Source: DASVWZ01 sp963708575 (GTDB taxonomy: Bacteria; Acidobacteriota; Terriglobia; Terriglobales; Acidobacteriaceae). From it: a stretch of 64,000 nt of DNA. The position numbers and the translations under genes are program-made. Location of the stretch: NCBI GenBank assembly GCA_963708575.1, contig CAVPTB010000007.1:2046001-2110000 (forward strand), read 5' to 3'. Shown here one piece after another: positions 41,999 to 50,183 of this stretch (the first letter of the stretch is position 1; every line of letters begins with the position of its first letter). The notes under the pieces are model-generated. The model had not been told where the DNA came from and made no database searches. It saw only the letters and a program-made list of their open reading frames with translations.

Positions 41999-42874
41999 TC
42001 AGTTGACGACGATGACGATCCAATAGGCTCCGTTGGGATGGCTATTGGTACGGCTGTAGCAGACGCCGAGTGAAAATGAGGTCGCGCTGGAATCGTTGAT
42101 CGCTTTCTCTGTACCGTTGGGCAGTTGCGAAAGGCTGTTGGCGTTGTAGCGGATGATGTGACGTCCGGTCAGAGGCTGACTATCAAGGGCGTCTGCTTTC
42201 GACATGGCGCAGGCGGCATTCTGTGCGGCGTCCATGGGAATTTTCTTCAGAGGCGCCAGGCCAGCCTGGCTGCGGGTATGGGCAATGGCATCGGCAACCG
42301 CGTCCTGAGCTTTATCCCCTGAATATGTCGGAAGACTATGGCCAAAATCCTGAGTGACGTAAAGCATGTTTCCGCTGTGAATGACGCCAAAGCCTGCGAC
42401 ATTAAAGGCGGGATCAAGCAGGTTCTTGCGATGCGGCGGGGATTCCATGAATCCGTCGTGGGCGTCGGCGGCAGAGGGCGCGTAACCCACGTTCTCGCCA
42501 GCCTGATCCAGATGAAGATCAGAATTGGAGGCGAAGCGTTGCGTAAGGCCGGGCTCTCCGGGAAATTGGTGGGACAGTTGGTTGTGAGTGGCCATCTCTT
42601 GGGAGTGGGCGCGCGCGGCGCGGGTCAGGCCGTCGTCGAGGGTGAGCGGTGGCGCTCCGGCTTGAGCCCGAGCCTGATTGGCCAAGTCCAGCAATTCTTC
42701 CTCGGCCTCAGCGTCATACGGTTGTTTGCCGTATGACGCCGGTTGAGTTTGGGAGGGCTGCCGAGATGAACTTGGTGGTCTGGGAACGGAGGAATTCGGA
42801 GATTGCGCGAAACTCGCGGATGATCCGAAGACCAATGCAATTGTCAGACAAGTTGTAGAAATCGAAACCTTCAT
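41999..42874 (-). CDS. Secreted CAP-domain (SCP/PR1-like) protein
   Basis: A 291-residue protein with a signal peptide (SISTTCLTIALVFGSSASFA) and a Ser/Pro/Gln-rich linker (residues 25-52). The CAP domain follows: ELLDLANQARAQAGAPPLTL, LTRAARAHSQEMATHNQLSH, AGENVGYAP and WMESP-like HDGFMESPPHRKNLLDPAFN, GFGVIHSGNMLYVTQDFG. The His and Glu of the CAP pocket (HSQEM, GEN) are present. The C-terminal 90 residues are an extra, non-CAP part. Bacterial CAP proteins are extracellular with undefined roles. ATG 42874; it is divergent from rmuC. Confidence 0.9.
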   Translation of the reverse strand: MKVSISTTCLTIALVFGSSASFAQSPNSSVPRPPSSSRQPSQTQPASYGKQPYDAEAEEELLDLANQARAQAGAPPLTLDDGLTRAARAHSQEMATHNQLSHQFPGEPGLTQRFASNSDLHLDQAGENVGYAPSAADAHDGFMESPPHRKNLLDPAFNVAGFGVIHSGNMLYVTQDFGHSLPTYSGDKAQDAVADAIAHTRSQAGLAPLKKIPMDAAQNAACAMSKADALDSQPLTGRHIIRYNANSLSQLPNGTEKAINDSSATSFSLGVCYSRTNSHPNGAYWIVIVVN

Positions 42875-42980
42875 GATTGAGCCGCGTATTCGCCCTGGGG
42901 CAATCCAACTTGTCGCTTTGCTTCCTGAACAATACCCAATAGAATCGCGCTAAGCACGATTACAAGGGAGATATAACGAA

Positions 42981-44315
42981 TTGGCCTTTCTCTCGCTGCC
43001 GCTCGGTCTGCTCGTCGGTTTGAACGTAGTACTTCTGATACTAGTGATTTTAGTCCTCAAGTATGCCATCCGGAACCAATCTCAAGCGGAGGGGATGCGG
43101 ACGTTAGCCGATCAGTCGGATGCCCTGAGGACTGCACTTCTCGGTCAATTTTCCAATGCCACGGCGGATATGGCTGCCCGACTGGAACAAACCAAAGGTG
43201 ATTTGCGGCAGCAGGTTTCAGACCGGTTGGGCGAGGGGTTTCTGGCGATCCAATCGACCGTTGACCAGCAAATGCAGGCGGGACGGCAAGAGCAGTCTCA
43301 AAGACTGGGTGAGGCGCGGACCGAATTGACGGGATCGCTGGCATTGACGACGTCACAGCTGAAATCGGAATTTGACAGCTTGAACAAGCAGACCATGCTG
43401 AGCCTGGAGAACATCCGCGATCGGGTGGACGCCAAACTGCTCGCCATCACCGACCAGGTACAACAGAAGCTCGATCAGAATATTAAGGAAGGATTTGCGC
43501 ACTTCGAGAAGGTGCAGCAGCATTTGAAGGCAGCCGAGGAACAGCTACGCGAAGTAGGCGCGTTAGGGCACTCAATCAATGATCTCAACAATCTGCTGAA
43601 GCTGCCTCACCTGCGCGGACAATTTGGCGAGGCCAGCCTGGAGCGATTGCTGGCGGACTTCCTGCCGGCGCACATGTTCGAGATCCAGTGCACGCTGCCG
43701 CAGGGCGGGGGACGCGTGGATGCCATGATTCAGTTCCCTGACCGGCGACTGCCCATTGACGCGAAGTTTCCCAGAGAGCAAGTGCTAGCGCTATTCGAGG
43801 GAACGGTCGAAGCCGAGATCGAAGAGGCGCGTAAAGAATTCGTGCGTGTAATGAAGACTGAGGCCAAGCGAATCAAGGCTTACATTCAACCGGAATATGG
43901 CACGACGGACATTGCGCTCATGTACCTGCCAAGCGAGACGCTTTATATGGAAGCGATCCGTAATCGCGATTTGGCAGACTGGCTCAACCAGCAGCACGTG
44001 TTTCCGGTGTCCCCAAATACCTTGCTCATGACTTTGCAGACGATCGCGTTAGTGCACAAGTGGTACGAGGTCGCCAGCCGTTTCGAGAAGAGCCGGCTGG
44101 AGTTGGCAAAGGCGCAGAAGTCATTCGATTATTTCCAAGGCCAGTTCGAGAACGTCGGCAAGAATTTGAGCAAAGCCCAGGAAGCGTTTGAAACCGCGCA
44201 GAAACATCTGAAGAGTTATCGAGGAAAAGTCACTGCGCTTAGCGGTCAGGAACAACTGGATCTGGATGCAGCGAACGCCGCGCAGATGCCGCTTATCGAC
44301 AAGGCCACTGCCTAA
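42981..44315 (+). CDS. rmuC: DNA recombination protein RmuC family
   Basis: RmuC-family proteins have an N-terminal membrane helix (PLGLLVGLNVVLLILVILVL), a long coiled coil (residues about 35-200, with many Glu, Gln and Leu), and a C-terminal PD-(D/E)XK nuclease-like domain. The signature HLRGQFGEASLERLLADFLP and VDAMIQFPDRRLPIDAKFP is intact. The family limits inversions at short inverted repeats in E. coli. The start is TTG 42981 after GGGAG about 9 nt upstream. The protein has 444 residues, within the family range. No neighbouring DNA-repair gene is present. Confidence 0.93.
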   Translation: MAFLSLPLGLLVGLNVVLLILVILVLKYAIRNQSQAEGMRTLADQSDALRTALLGQFSNATADMAARLEQTKGDLRQQVSDRLGEGFLAIQSTVDQQMQAGRQEQSQRLGEARTELTGSLALTTSQLKSEFDSLNKQTMLSLENIRDRVDAKLLAITDQVQQKLDQNIKEGFAHFEKVQQHLKAAEEQLREVGALGHSINDLNNLLKLPHLRGQFGEASLERLLADFLPAHMFEIQCTLPQGGGRVDAMIQFPDRRLPIDAKFPREQVLALFEGTVEAEIEEARKEFVRVMKTEAKRIKAYIQPEYGTTDIALMYLPSETLYMEAIRNRDLADWLNQQHVFPVSPNTLLMTLQTIALVHKWYEVASRFEKSRLELAKAQKSFDYFQGQFENVGKNLSKAQEAFETAQKHLKSYRGKVTALSGQEQLDLDAANAAQMPLIDKATA

Positions 44316-44385
44316 ATGATGAGGCGCGAGCTGTAATGCTCGCGCCTCTGCATTCGAGTAATGGAATAAGCCTCAGCCTTCAGGC

Positions 44386-44817
44386 TTAGCTCTTGGTCAT
44401 CACGAAGGCTCCGCTTCCGCTACATCCTGTGCCAGCCAGGGTCCAGGTACCGGTAATTTGATTGTTCGCTACGGCTCCGTTCGACAGTGTGAGGCTGTCA
44501 ACGCCGGAGACAATTACCATTCCGAACGACCCGGTAACGTTGCCGCTGAAGTTCCCGCTCAGGGTAAAGGTCCCGGTGGCGGTTGCGTTGGAAGTGTTGA
44601 AGCAGGAATCCGCTGAAGAGAAACTCAGGTTAGTGATGTTGAGATTGCTGCCACTTCCCTGGGTGAACGAAGTGCTAAAAGCGAACACGGGGTTATTGCT
44701 GGTGTCCGTCAAAGTGGCCGTCCACGTACCGTTAATATTGCCGGAATTATTTGAACTTCCGCAGCCCGCGAGCATTATCACAAATCCGGCGAGCACTACC
44801 AATCCAAACCGTTTCAT
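44386..44817 (-). CDS. Small lipoprotein of unknown function
   Basis: A 143-residue protein with a type II signal: KRFGLVVLAGFVIMLAGCGS, where the lipobox LAGC gives a lipid-modified Cys19. The rest is Gly-, Ser-, Thr- and Asn-rich (GTWTATLTDTSNNPVFAF, GTFTLSGNFSGNVTGSFG) and likely a beta-sandwich. Two further cysteines could pair. Similar small lipoproteins with GTWT repeats are common in Acidobacteriota, without known function. ATG 44817 has GAGAGGAATTCT upstream. It is convergent with rmuC. Confidence 0.82.
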   Translation of the reverse strand: MKRFGLVVLAGFVIMLAGCGSSNNSGNINGTWTATLTDTSNNPVFAFSTSFTQGSGSNLNITNLSFSSADSCFNTSNATATGTFTLSGNFSGNVTGSFGMVIVSGVDSLTLSNGAVANNQITGTWTLAGTGCSGSGAFVMTKS

Positions 44818-45012
44818 ATAGAATTCCTCTCCTCGTCTAAAACCCTTTTGGCTTTTCGAAGTTGCGACGAGTAGAGATGCGAATTCCTGTGGTGCCGGAT
44901 GTAAGCTGAGGAAAAGACCCTAAACGGATACAGTGAAATCCGTGGCTGGACGCGGGCTGCAGAGGAATCGGACCGTCTGCGGAGAGTAGCGCGCGTAATG
45001 GGGGAAAAACGA

Positions 45013-45040
45013 AAGCCCTCGAGATACTCCCAGAGGGCTT
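45013..45040 (-). terminator. Rho-independent terminator after the two-repeat secreted protein gene
   Basis: On the minus strand AAGCCCTC (45040-45033), a 12-nt loop, GAGGGCTT (45020-45013), then TCGTTTTTC. It lies 24 nt beyond the stop codon at 45064. Confidence 0.8.
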
Positions 45041-45063
45041 GGGCAAATCGCTGGTGTTAATTC

Positions 45064-45750
45064 CTACTTGCGGTGGTTGGCGTTGTGCTTGTCTTTGTAA
45101 ATTTGCTTGGACACGCTATTGTGCTGTTTGTTGATCTGCTGTTTTTCCGCCTGGGTCAGCTTTCCACCGTTGGCTTCGCGATCGGCGGCTGCTTCGCGGT
45201 TGATTGAGGCTTCGCGATTTTCCAAACGGTTCGACTCTCCGGTAGTCAATTGCCCGCTGCCTACACCTTGAGCAATACGATCCTGCTGACGCTCGGCGCG
45301 CTTGGTTTCCTGACTGTGCGGATCGGCCACCTGGGTTTTCGCATTGTGCTTGTCATCGTAGATCTGGTGCGAAACCTGATTCTGTTGCTGCTGCAGTTGC
45401 TGGCGGTCGGCGGTCGTCAATTTTCCGCCGTCGGCAGCTTTCATCTGCTGCTCTTCGTGGTTGATCGTGTTTTCCTGCTTCTCAGCAGAGGCGGCTTCGC
45501 CTGCGGTCATTTGTCCGCTGGCCAAGCCCTGCGAGATGCGCCCTTGCTGGCGGTTCTTGCGCGCATTCACTGTGGCGCCGCTCTCCGGTTGGGCCGCACT
45601 AGAAGGCGGAGTGGGCGTAGCGGTAGAAGGCGGAGCGGCAGGTGCCGTGGTCGACGGTGGAGGCGTCGTTGTTGAATTCTGCGCCGACGCGGGCAGCATG
45701 AATGCCGCCAAGCTTGCGCTCAAGAGCGTCACTTTCAAGTAGTTCGTCAT
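45064..45750 (-). CDS. Exported two-repeat protein of unknown function
   Basis: From ATG 45750, with AAGGAGAG upstream, the product has 228 residues. A signal peptide (YLKVTLLSASLAAFMLPASA) is followed by a Thr/Pro/Ala linker (residues 24-55). Two tandem repeats of about 70 residues follow. The first has GRISQGLASGQMTAGEAASA and ends QIYDDKHNAK; the second has DRIAQGVGSGQLTTGESNRL and ends QIYKDKHNANH. Each has the pattern I.QG..SGQ.T.GE and GGKLT.A..QQ, likely helical. The function is unknown; the repeat unit is Gln- and Asp-rich. The frame is open to 45885, but the extra part does not look like a signal. Confidence 0.82.
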   Translation of the reverse strand: MTNYLKVTLLSASLAAFMLPASAQNSTTTPPPSTTAPAAPPSTATPTPPSSAAQPESGATVNARKNRQQGRISQGLASGQMTAGEAASAEKQENTINHEEQQMKAADGGKLTTADRQQLQQQQNQVSHQIYDDKHNAKTQVADPHSQETKRAERQQDRIAQGVGSGQLTTGESNRLENREASINREAAADREANGGKLTQAEKQQINKQHNSVSKQIYKDKHNANHRK

Positions 45751-45931
45751 AAGATCTCTCCTTGGGGATTTTACTTTTGTCTGTGGCAGACTCTCTGGGC
45801 TGCTCAGGAAGCAGAAACACAAGCGACCCGGCAAAGTTGCGTCCGAGATTGAATACCTTGTAAGTTGCTGATTGGATTCGCCCATCCTATTGTGCGAATC
45901 TACCGGATTGGTCTATGGTGCATCGGAAAAG

Positions 45932-46789
45932 CTATAAACCCGCTTCAATTCGCGAGCGGGGATCAAGATAGTCACGTAGGGCATCTCCCAAGAAATTGAA
46001 GGAAAGCACGGCGGCCATGACAGCAACCGCGGGAAATAACACCAGGTGTGGAGTGTCGAAAAGGTGGGCGCGGCTGTCATTCAACATCGAGCCCCAACTC
46101 GCGGTGGGCGGCGGAACGCCCAAACCGAGAAAACTCATGGTGGCTTCGGCAAGAATGGCGCCAGCCATTCCGATCGCCGCCTGAACGATCACCGGCTGAA
46201 TGATGTTAGGCAAGATGTGGCGGACGATCACACGGAGATCGCTCGCGCCAAGAGCGCGCGCCGCTTCCACGAATTCACGTTCTCGCGCGGCTAAAACCTG
46301 GGCGCGAATCAGGCGTGCGTATCCGACCCAACCCCCGAGAGAAAGAGCGAGAATGAGATTGAAAATGCCTGGACCGCGGAAGGCGACAAAGGCGATGGCG
46401 AGCAGGATTCCGGGGAACGAAAGAAACGCGTTCATCAAGACGACGTTCACGAAGCGATCGATGCCTCCACCATAGTAGCCGGCGATGGAACCGATAATGA
46501 GCCCGAGAAAAAGTGACCCAGCGACGACACAGCCGCCGACCAGCATGGAGATGCGCGCGCCATAGATCAGGCGGGAACAGATATCGCGGCCGAGTTCATC
46601 GGTGCCACACCAATGCGCTGAAGAGGGCGGAGAAAGGCGCTGGGGCAGGTCGATGTAAGCGGGATTCCGGGGCGCGATCCAAGGGGCGAATAGAGCGAGG
46701 AAAATGAAAAAGATCACGAGCACCAAGCCGATGGCCGCGAGCGGGTTGCGGCGGGCGGCGCGAGGGAGCGAGATGGAGATGGTGGACAA
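45932..46789 (-). CDS. Dipeptide/oligopeptide ABC permease, DppC type
   Basis: The 285-residue protein has the DppC/OppC layout: an N-terminal helix (LAAIGLVLVIFFIFLALFAP) followed by WIAPRNPAYIDLPQRLSPPS and HWCGTDELGRDICSRLIYG, then five more helices. The EAA loop reads EFVEAARALGASDLRVIVRH. It partners DppB (47536-48453) in import of peptides or nickel; the substrate is not known. In most genomes dppB and dppC are adjacent. Here a toxin-antitoxin pair lies between them on the same strand. No binding protein or ATPase gene is seen in the window. Confidence 0.93.
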   Translation of the reverse strand: MSTISISLPRAARRNPLAAIGLVLVIFFIFLALFAPWIAPRNPAYIDLPQRLSPPSSAHWCGTDELGRDICSRLIYGARISMLVGGCVVAGSLFLGLIIGSIAGYYGGGIDRFVNVVLMNAFLSFPGILLAIAFVAFRGPGIFNLILALSLGGWVGYARLIRAQVLAAREREFVEAARALGASDLRVIVRHILPNIIQPVIVQAAIGMAGAILAEATMSFLGLGVPPPTASWGSMLNDSRAHLFDTPHLVLFPAVAVMAAVLSFNFLGDALRDYLDPRSRIEAGL

Positions 46790-46807
46790 GGTGAACTTAA
46801 ATGGTGA

Positions 46808-47218
46808 CTACCAAATCTCAAGATGGAACTTCCGATACCTACCAATGATTTCAAAATCTGCCCGGTTCGACGTGATCAGACGGGCACCGTGTGAGCGGAC
46901 GGTGAGCGCAATCAGCACGTCGAAGTGCAGGTCGCGGAGCTTCTCCGGCATGAACCCGTGATCAGCGCGAATCTTTCCCAGGATTTGTCCCGATTCAAGC
47001 CAGTTCTTTTCGGTGGGCGTCAGGATCGGGTGATTCTTTTCCAACGCGCGCAAGAACTCTCGCTCCGCAATCCTGGTAGCGCCGCGCCACAGTTCTGCCA
47101 AAACCACGGAACATGTCCGGATCAAACCCGTAAGTGACTGGATTCTTTCTTGATGACGCCGAGTACGCAGGTCATCGATGAGGATCGACGTGTCGAAAAC
47201 AACGAGATTACTCAACAT
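46808..47218 (-). CDS. PIN-domain toxin, VapC family (second system)
   Basis: A 136-residue PIN-domain protein. The acidic residues are Asp in VVFDTSILIDDL, Glu in CSVVLAELWRGATR, and Asp in LHFDVLIALTVRSHGARLIT and SNRADFEIIGRY. VapC proteins are endoribonuclease toxins of tRNA or rRNA. The ATG at 47218 overlaps the end of the antitoxin gene by 11 nt. The stop lies 18 nt before the DppC start, so the toxin-antitoxin pair is nested in the transporter transcription unit. Confidence 0.9.
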   Translation of the reverse strand: MLSNLVVFDTSILIDDLRTRRHQERIQSLTGLIRTCSVVLAELWRGATRIAEREFLRALEKNHPILTPTEKNWLESGQILGKIRADHGFMPEKLRDLHFDVLIALTVRSHGARLITSNRADFEIIGRYRKFHLEIW

Positions 47219-47396
47219 GGCCCGCGAACTTAAGCTTCCCCGCGTTCTTTTTCATCAAGTCTTTGAACCGTTTGAGCGCAACTACCTCGCGGAGAGCCAC
47301 ATGCACCGCCTCGGTCCGAGACCTCACGCCCAGAGCTCTCTTCGCCTCGTCGGCCAAGTGGATATCTAACCGGATAGATGTCATAGTCCCTGCCAT
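47208..47396 (-). CDS. VapB-like antitoxin (ribbon-helix-helix type)
   Basis: From ATG 47396, with GAGG about ten bases upstream, the antitoxin has 62 residues. It begins with a short strand (TSIRLDIHLADEAKRALG) and helix RSRTEAVHVALREVVALKRF, a ribbon-helix-helix-like pattern with a basic tail. It precedes the toxin and overlaps it by 11 nt, the usual antitoxin-first order. A perfect 12-bp AT palindrome and a related site lie 20-50 nt upstream and are the likely operator. Confidence 0.82.
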   Translation of the reverse strand: MAGTMTSIRLDIHLADEAKRALGVRSRTEAVHVALREVVALKRFKDLMKKNAGKLKFAGHVE

Positions 47397-47414
47397 AAAG
47401 CGGCTACCTCGATT

Positions 47415-47448
47415 TTGTATATATATCATACTGTATTTGTATATACAA
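47415..47448. promoter_or_regulatory. AT-rich palindromic operator of the VapBC pair
   Basis: TTGTATATACAA (47437-47448) is a perfect 12-bp palindrome. TTGTATATATAT (47415-47426) is a close partner, 22 nt apart, about two DNA turns. Both lie just upstream of the antitoxin start, suiting cooperative binding of ribbon-helix-helix dimers and autoregulation. The stretch is far more AT-rich than its surroundings. Confidence 0.6.
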
Positions 47449-47535
47449 CCTACAGAAAGTTGAGCGGAGCCGGGCAGAATTTGCCGCGGACAGACGACGG
47501 AGTTGTCGCAGGGTCCGACGGCATCGGTAACATTG

Positions 47536-48453
47536 CTATTGCCGGATCCTTGGGTTTACCACCGTGTACAGCAAATCCGTGAAGAAGTTTACGGCTACAT
47601 AGGTCAGACCGATAGCCAGGATGCAGCCCTGCACCAGATAGTAATCGCGGTTGCCGATGGCCTGAATCGTCAGGCGACCGATGCCAGGCCAGGAGAAGAT
47701 GGTCTCGGTCACGATAGCACCAGCCAGCAAGGCTCCGAATTGCAGACCCAGCACGGTGATGATGGGGATCATGGCGTTGCGCAGCGCGTGACGATAAACC
47801 ACGGTGCGCTCGGGCAGGCCCTTGGCGCGGGCGGTGCGAATGTAGTCCTGGCCCAACTCTTCGAGCATGGAGGTTCTCACCATGCGGGTGAGGATAGCGG
47901 CGAGCGCTCCGCCCATGGTAATACCGGGCAGGATCAAGTGATCGAATGTGCCGGAGCCGGAGACGGGCAGCCATCCCAGCTTGATGGAAAACAACAATAT
48001 AAGAATGGGGCCGAGTGCGAAGTTGGGGAACGAGAGTCCGAAGAGGCTGACGACGCTGAGGAGGCGGTCGTCCCAGAGATTGCGACGGCGAGCGGAACGC
48101 ACTCCCGCGGGTATGGAAATCAGGATGGCGACTACCAGCGCGGCCAGCGTCAATTCCAGTGTATAGGGATATCGCGCGACGATGAGCTTGGCTACACTCT
48201 GGTTGAAGCGAACTGAAGGGCCGAGATCACCGTGCAGCACGCCTTTCCAATAATGAAGATACTGTTGGCCGAGCGGGACATCGAGTCCATAGGCATGGCG
48301 GGCGGCTTGAATGTCGGTGGCAGGAGCGCCTTCTCCGAGCATTTGCAGAATGGGGTCGCCGGGGACGAGGTGGATCAGAAGAAAGACGACCGAGACCACC
48401 AGCCAGATCACCGGCAGAGTGTAGAGGAGGCGGGAGAGGAGTTGGCGAAACAT
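47536..48453 (-). CDS. Dipeptide/oligopeptide ABC permease, DppB type
   Basis: The 305-residue protein has the DppB/OppB pattern: RLLYTLPVIWLVVSVVFLLI near the start, the segment HLVPGDPILQMLGEGAPAT, and the EAA-type loop DYIRTARAKGLPERTVVYRH. Six transmembrane helices are visible. It should pair with the DppC-type permease at 45932-46789, although a toxin-antitoxin pair now separates them by about 0.75 kb. ATG 48453 opens the gene. A 7-bp GTCGTCG direct repeat lies just upstream. Confidence 0.93.
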   Translation of the reverse strand: MFRQLLSRLLYTLPVIWLVVSVVFLLIHLVPGDPILQMLGEGAPATDIQAARHAYGLDVPLGQQYLHYWKGVLHGDLGPSVRFNQSVAKLIVARYPYTLELTLAALVVAILISIPAGVRSARRRNLWDDRLLSVVSLFGLSFPNFALGPILILLFSIKLGWLPVSGSGTFDHLILPGITMGGALAAILTRMVRTSMLEELGQDYIRTARAKGLPERTVVYRHALRNAMIPIITVLGLQFGALLAGAIVTETIFSWPGIGRLTIQAIGNRDYYLVQGCILAIGLTYVAVNFFTDLLYTVVNPRIRQ

Positions 48454-48458
48454 CTTCA

Positions 48459-48485
48459 GTCGTCGGTCGTCGGTCGTCGGTCGTC
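48459..48485. repeat. Short tandem repeat (GTCGTCG, almost 4 units)
   Basis: GTCGTCG is repeated nearly four times between the dppB start and the end of the CorC-like gene, in the dppB leader. Related GTCGTTNGTC words form the repeat at 22849-22923. Copy number could vary by slippage. Confidence 0.7.
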
Positions 48486-48516
48486 TCGCTTCATCCTCAA
48501 AGTATCCTGACGTGCC

Positions 48517-49887
48517 TTAGTCTCCGGCTTTGCCGACGGCGGCGGATTTTGTTTTCTCGATTTTCACTTTGGCGATGCGGTGGCCGTCCATTTCTTCTAC
48601 GGTGAAGCGGTGATTTTCATAGTCGAAGGAGTCGCCGAGTTTGGGAATGCGCTGCAGCCGCGCCAGCACAAATCCCGCCAACGTTTCGAAGCCGGCGTCA
48701 CGCGGCAATTCCAACTCATATTGCGATTCGAGATCACGGATACCGACCGAACCTTCGAGCACCAGCGGGACATTGTCGTCGAGCGCGGCCTGCTGAGGCA
48801 AGGGAATATCGAACTCGTCTTCGATTTCGCCGACCAGTTGTTCGAGAATGTCTTCAACGGTAACGACGCCAGCAGTCGAGCCGAATTCGTCGACAACCAC
48901 TGCAAGATGGCGCTTGCGGTCTTTGAATTCCTCGAGCAATTCGGTCAGGACTTTGGTCTCGGGAACGACCAGAACATCGCGCATGATCTGGCTGATTTTC
49001 ATGCTGGAAATTTTCGAGACTACTGTGCCGGTGGGATTGGCTGCGAGGCGGAGGCGCATCCAGCGCATGAGGTCTTTTGAATAGAGCACGCCGACGATAT
49101 GCTCAGGGCCGCTTTGCGGGTCGAAGACCGGAATGCGGGAATGCTGTTCTTCAACGACTCGCGACATGGCTTCGTCCAAAGTCAAGTTGCCGGGAAGGGA
49201 GAAGATGTCGGGTCGCGGAACCATCACCTCGCGCACGGTGATGTTCTCGAGTTCGAGCGCGTGATGGATCATTTCTTCCTGGAACGGCGGGATTTGTCCG
49301 AACTGGCGGCTGGCGGTGACGATGAGCTTGAGTTCGTCCGGCGAATGGACCGGGCCCTGGCGGACTTTGCGTCCACCGAAAATGCGCAGTACCAGACCCG
49401 CGGCGGAGTTCATGACAAAAACGAACGGGCGAGTCAGGGTAAGGAAAAAATCCATCGGGGCGGCGACGGCGAGGGCAACCTGTTCGCCCCGCTGCAGGGC
49501 GAGGGATTTGGGGACGAGTTCTCCGAGGATCACGTGCAGGCAAGTGATCAGGACGAAAGCGAAACCGATGGCAAAACCGTGGGCGTATATGTTGGCGTAG
49601 GGTACCGTGCCGAGCCAGCCTTCGACCAGGTGAGCAAGCAGCGGTTCGCCGACCCAGCCCAGGGTGAGGCTAACTACGGTGATTCCCAACTGAACGCCGT
49701 TTACCACCTCGTCGAGGTTCCGATGTAGCTTCTGAACGGTGCGGGCGCCGATGCGGTGGGCCTCGATCAGTTGCTGGATACGAGTGTCCCGAACGCTGAC
49801 CAGCGCAAACTCGGCCGCGGCAAAGAAGGCGTTGGCTGCGACCAGGAGCAAAATCAGAAATACCCGGAGCAGCACGAAAGCGATCAT
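48517..49887 (-). CDS. CorC/HlyC-type CNNM and CBS-domain membrane protein
   Basis: The 456-residue protein has an N-terminal CNNM (DUF21) domain with four helices (FVLLRVFLILLLVAANAFFA, AEFALVSVRDTRIQQLIE, LGITVVSLTLGWVGEPLL). Two CBS domains span about 205-330 (VMVPRPDIFSLPGNLTLDEA and EFGSTAGVVTVEDILEQLVG), and a CorC_HlyC domain ends it. Such proteins are implicated in magnesium or cobalt efflux or resistance. The old name hemolysin C does not imply toxicity. The start ATG 49887 has no good ribosome binding site. The stop is 63 nt before the dppB gene on the same strand. Confidence 0.93.
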   Translation of the reverse strand: MIAFVLLRVFLILLLVAANAFFAAAEFALVSVRDTRIQQLIEAHRIGARTVQKLHRNLDEVVNGVQLGITVVSLTLGWVGEPLLAHLVEGWLGTVPYANIYAHGFAIGFAFVLITCLHVILGELVPKSLALQRGEQVALAVAAPMDFFLTLTRPFVFVMNSAAGLVLRIFGGRKVRQGPVHSPDELKLIVTASRQFGQIPPFQEEMIHHALELENITVREVMVPRPDIFSLPGNLTLDEAMSRVVEEQHSRIPVFDPQSGPEHIVGVLYSKDLMRWMRLRLAANPTGTVVSKISSMKISQIMRDVLVVPETKVLTELLEEFKDRKRHLAVVVDEFGSTAGVVTVEDILEQLVGEIEDEFDIPLPQQAALDDNVPLVLEGSVGIRDLESQYELELPRDAGFETLAGFVLARLQRIPKLGDSFDYENHRFTVEEMDGHRIAKVKIEKTKSAAVGKAGD

Positions 49888-50183
49888 GAATGGCTAATTC
49901 TAACATTCCAAAGGAAGAAACCATTTCTTCAGGAAGGCGAAAGAGGTAAAATAGAGGTTCGCGGCGGAACCTGTTGTTCCACAGTGTGTTTACCACCCTG
50001 GATTCTCCACAACTTCCGTGCGGACGTTGCTTCCATTTCGGGGCTTCGTCGGTCTAAGGCAATGAATGGGTCAACACCTTGTCAGGCGGGATGACTGTTT
50101 CGGAATCCCGGGGAACAAATTGTAAGAGAGCTTCGTAATACTGATTGCGGGCAGGAAGTAAGTCTTTTTCGCAGGAGGCGGCA

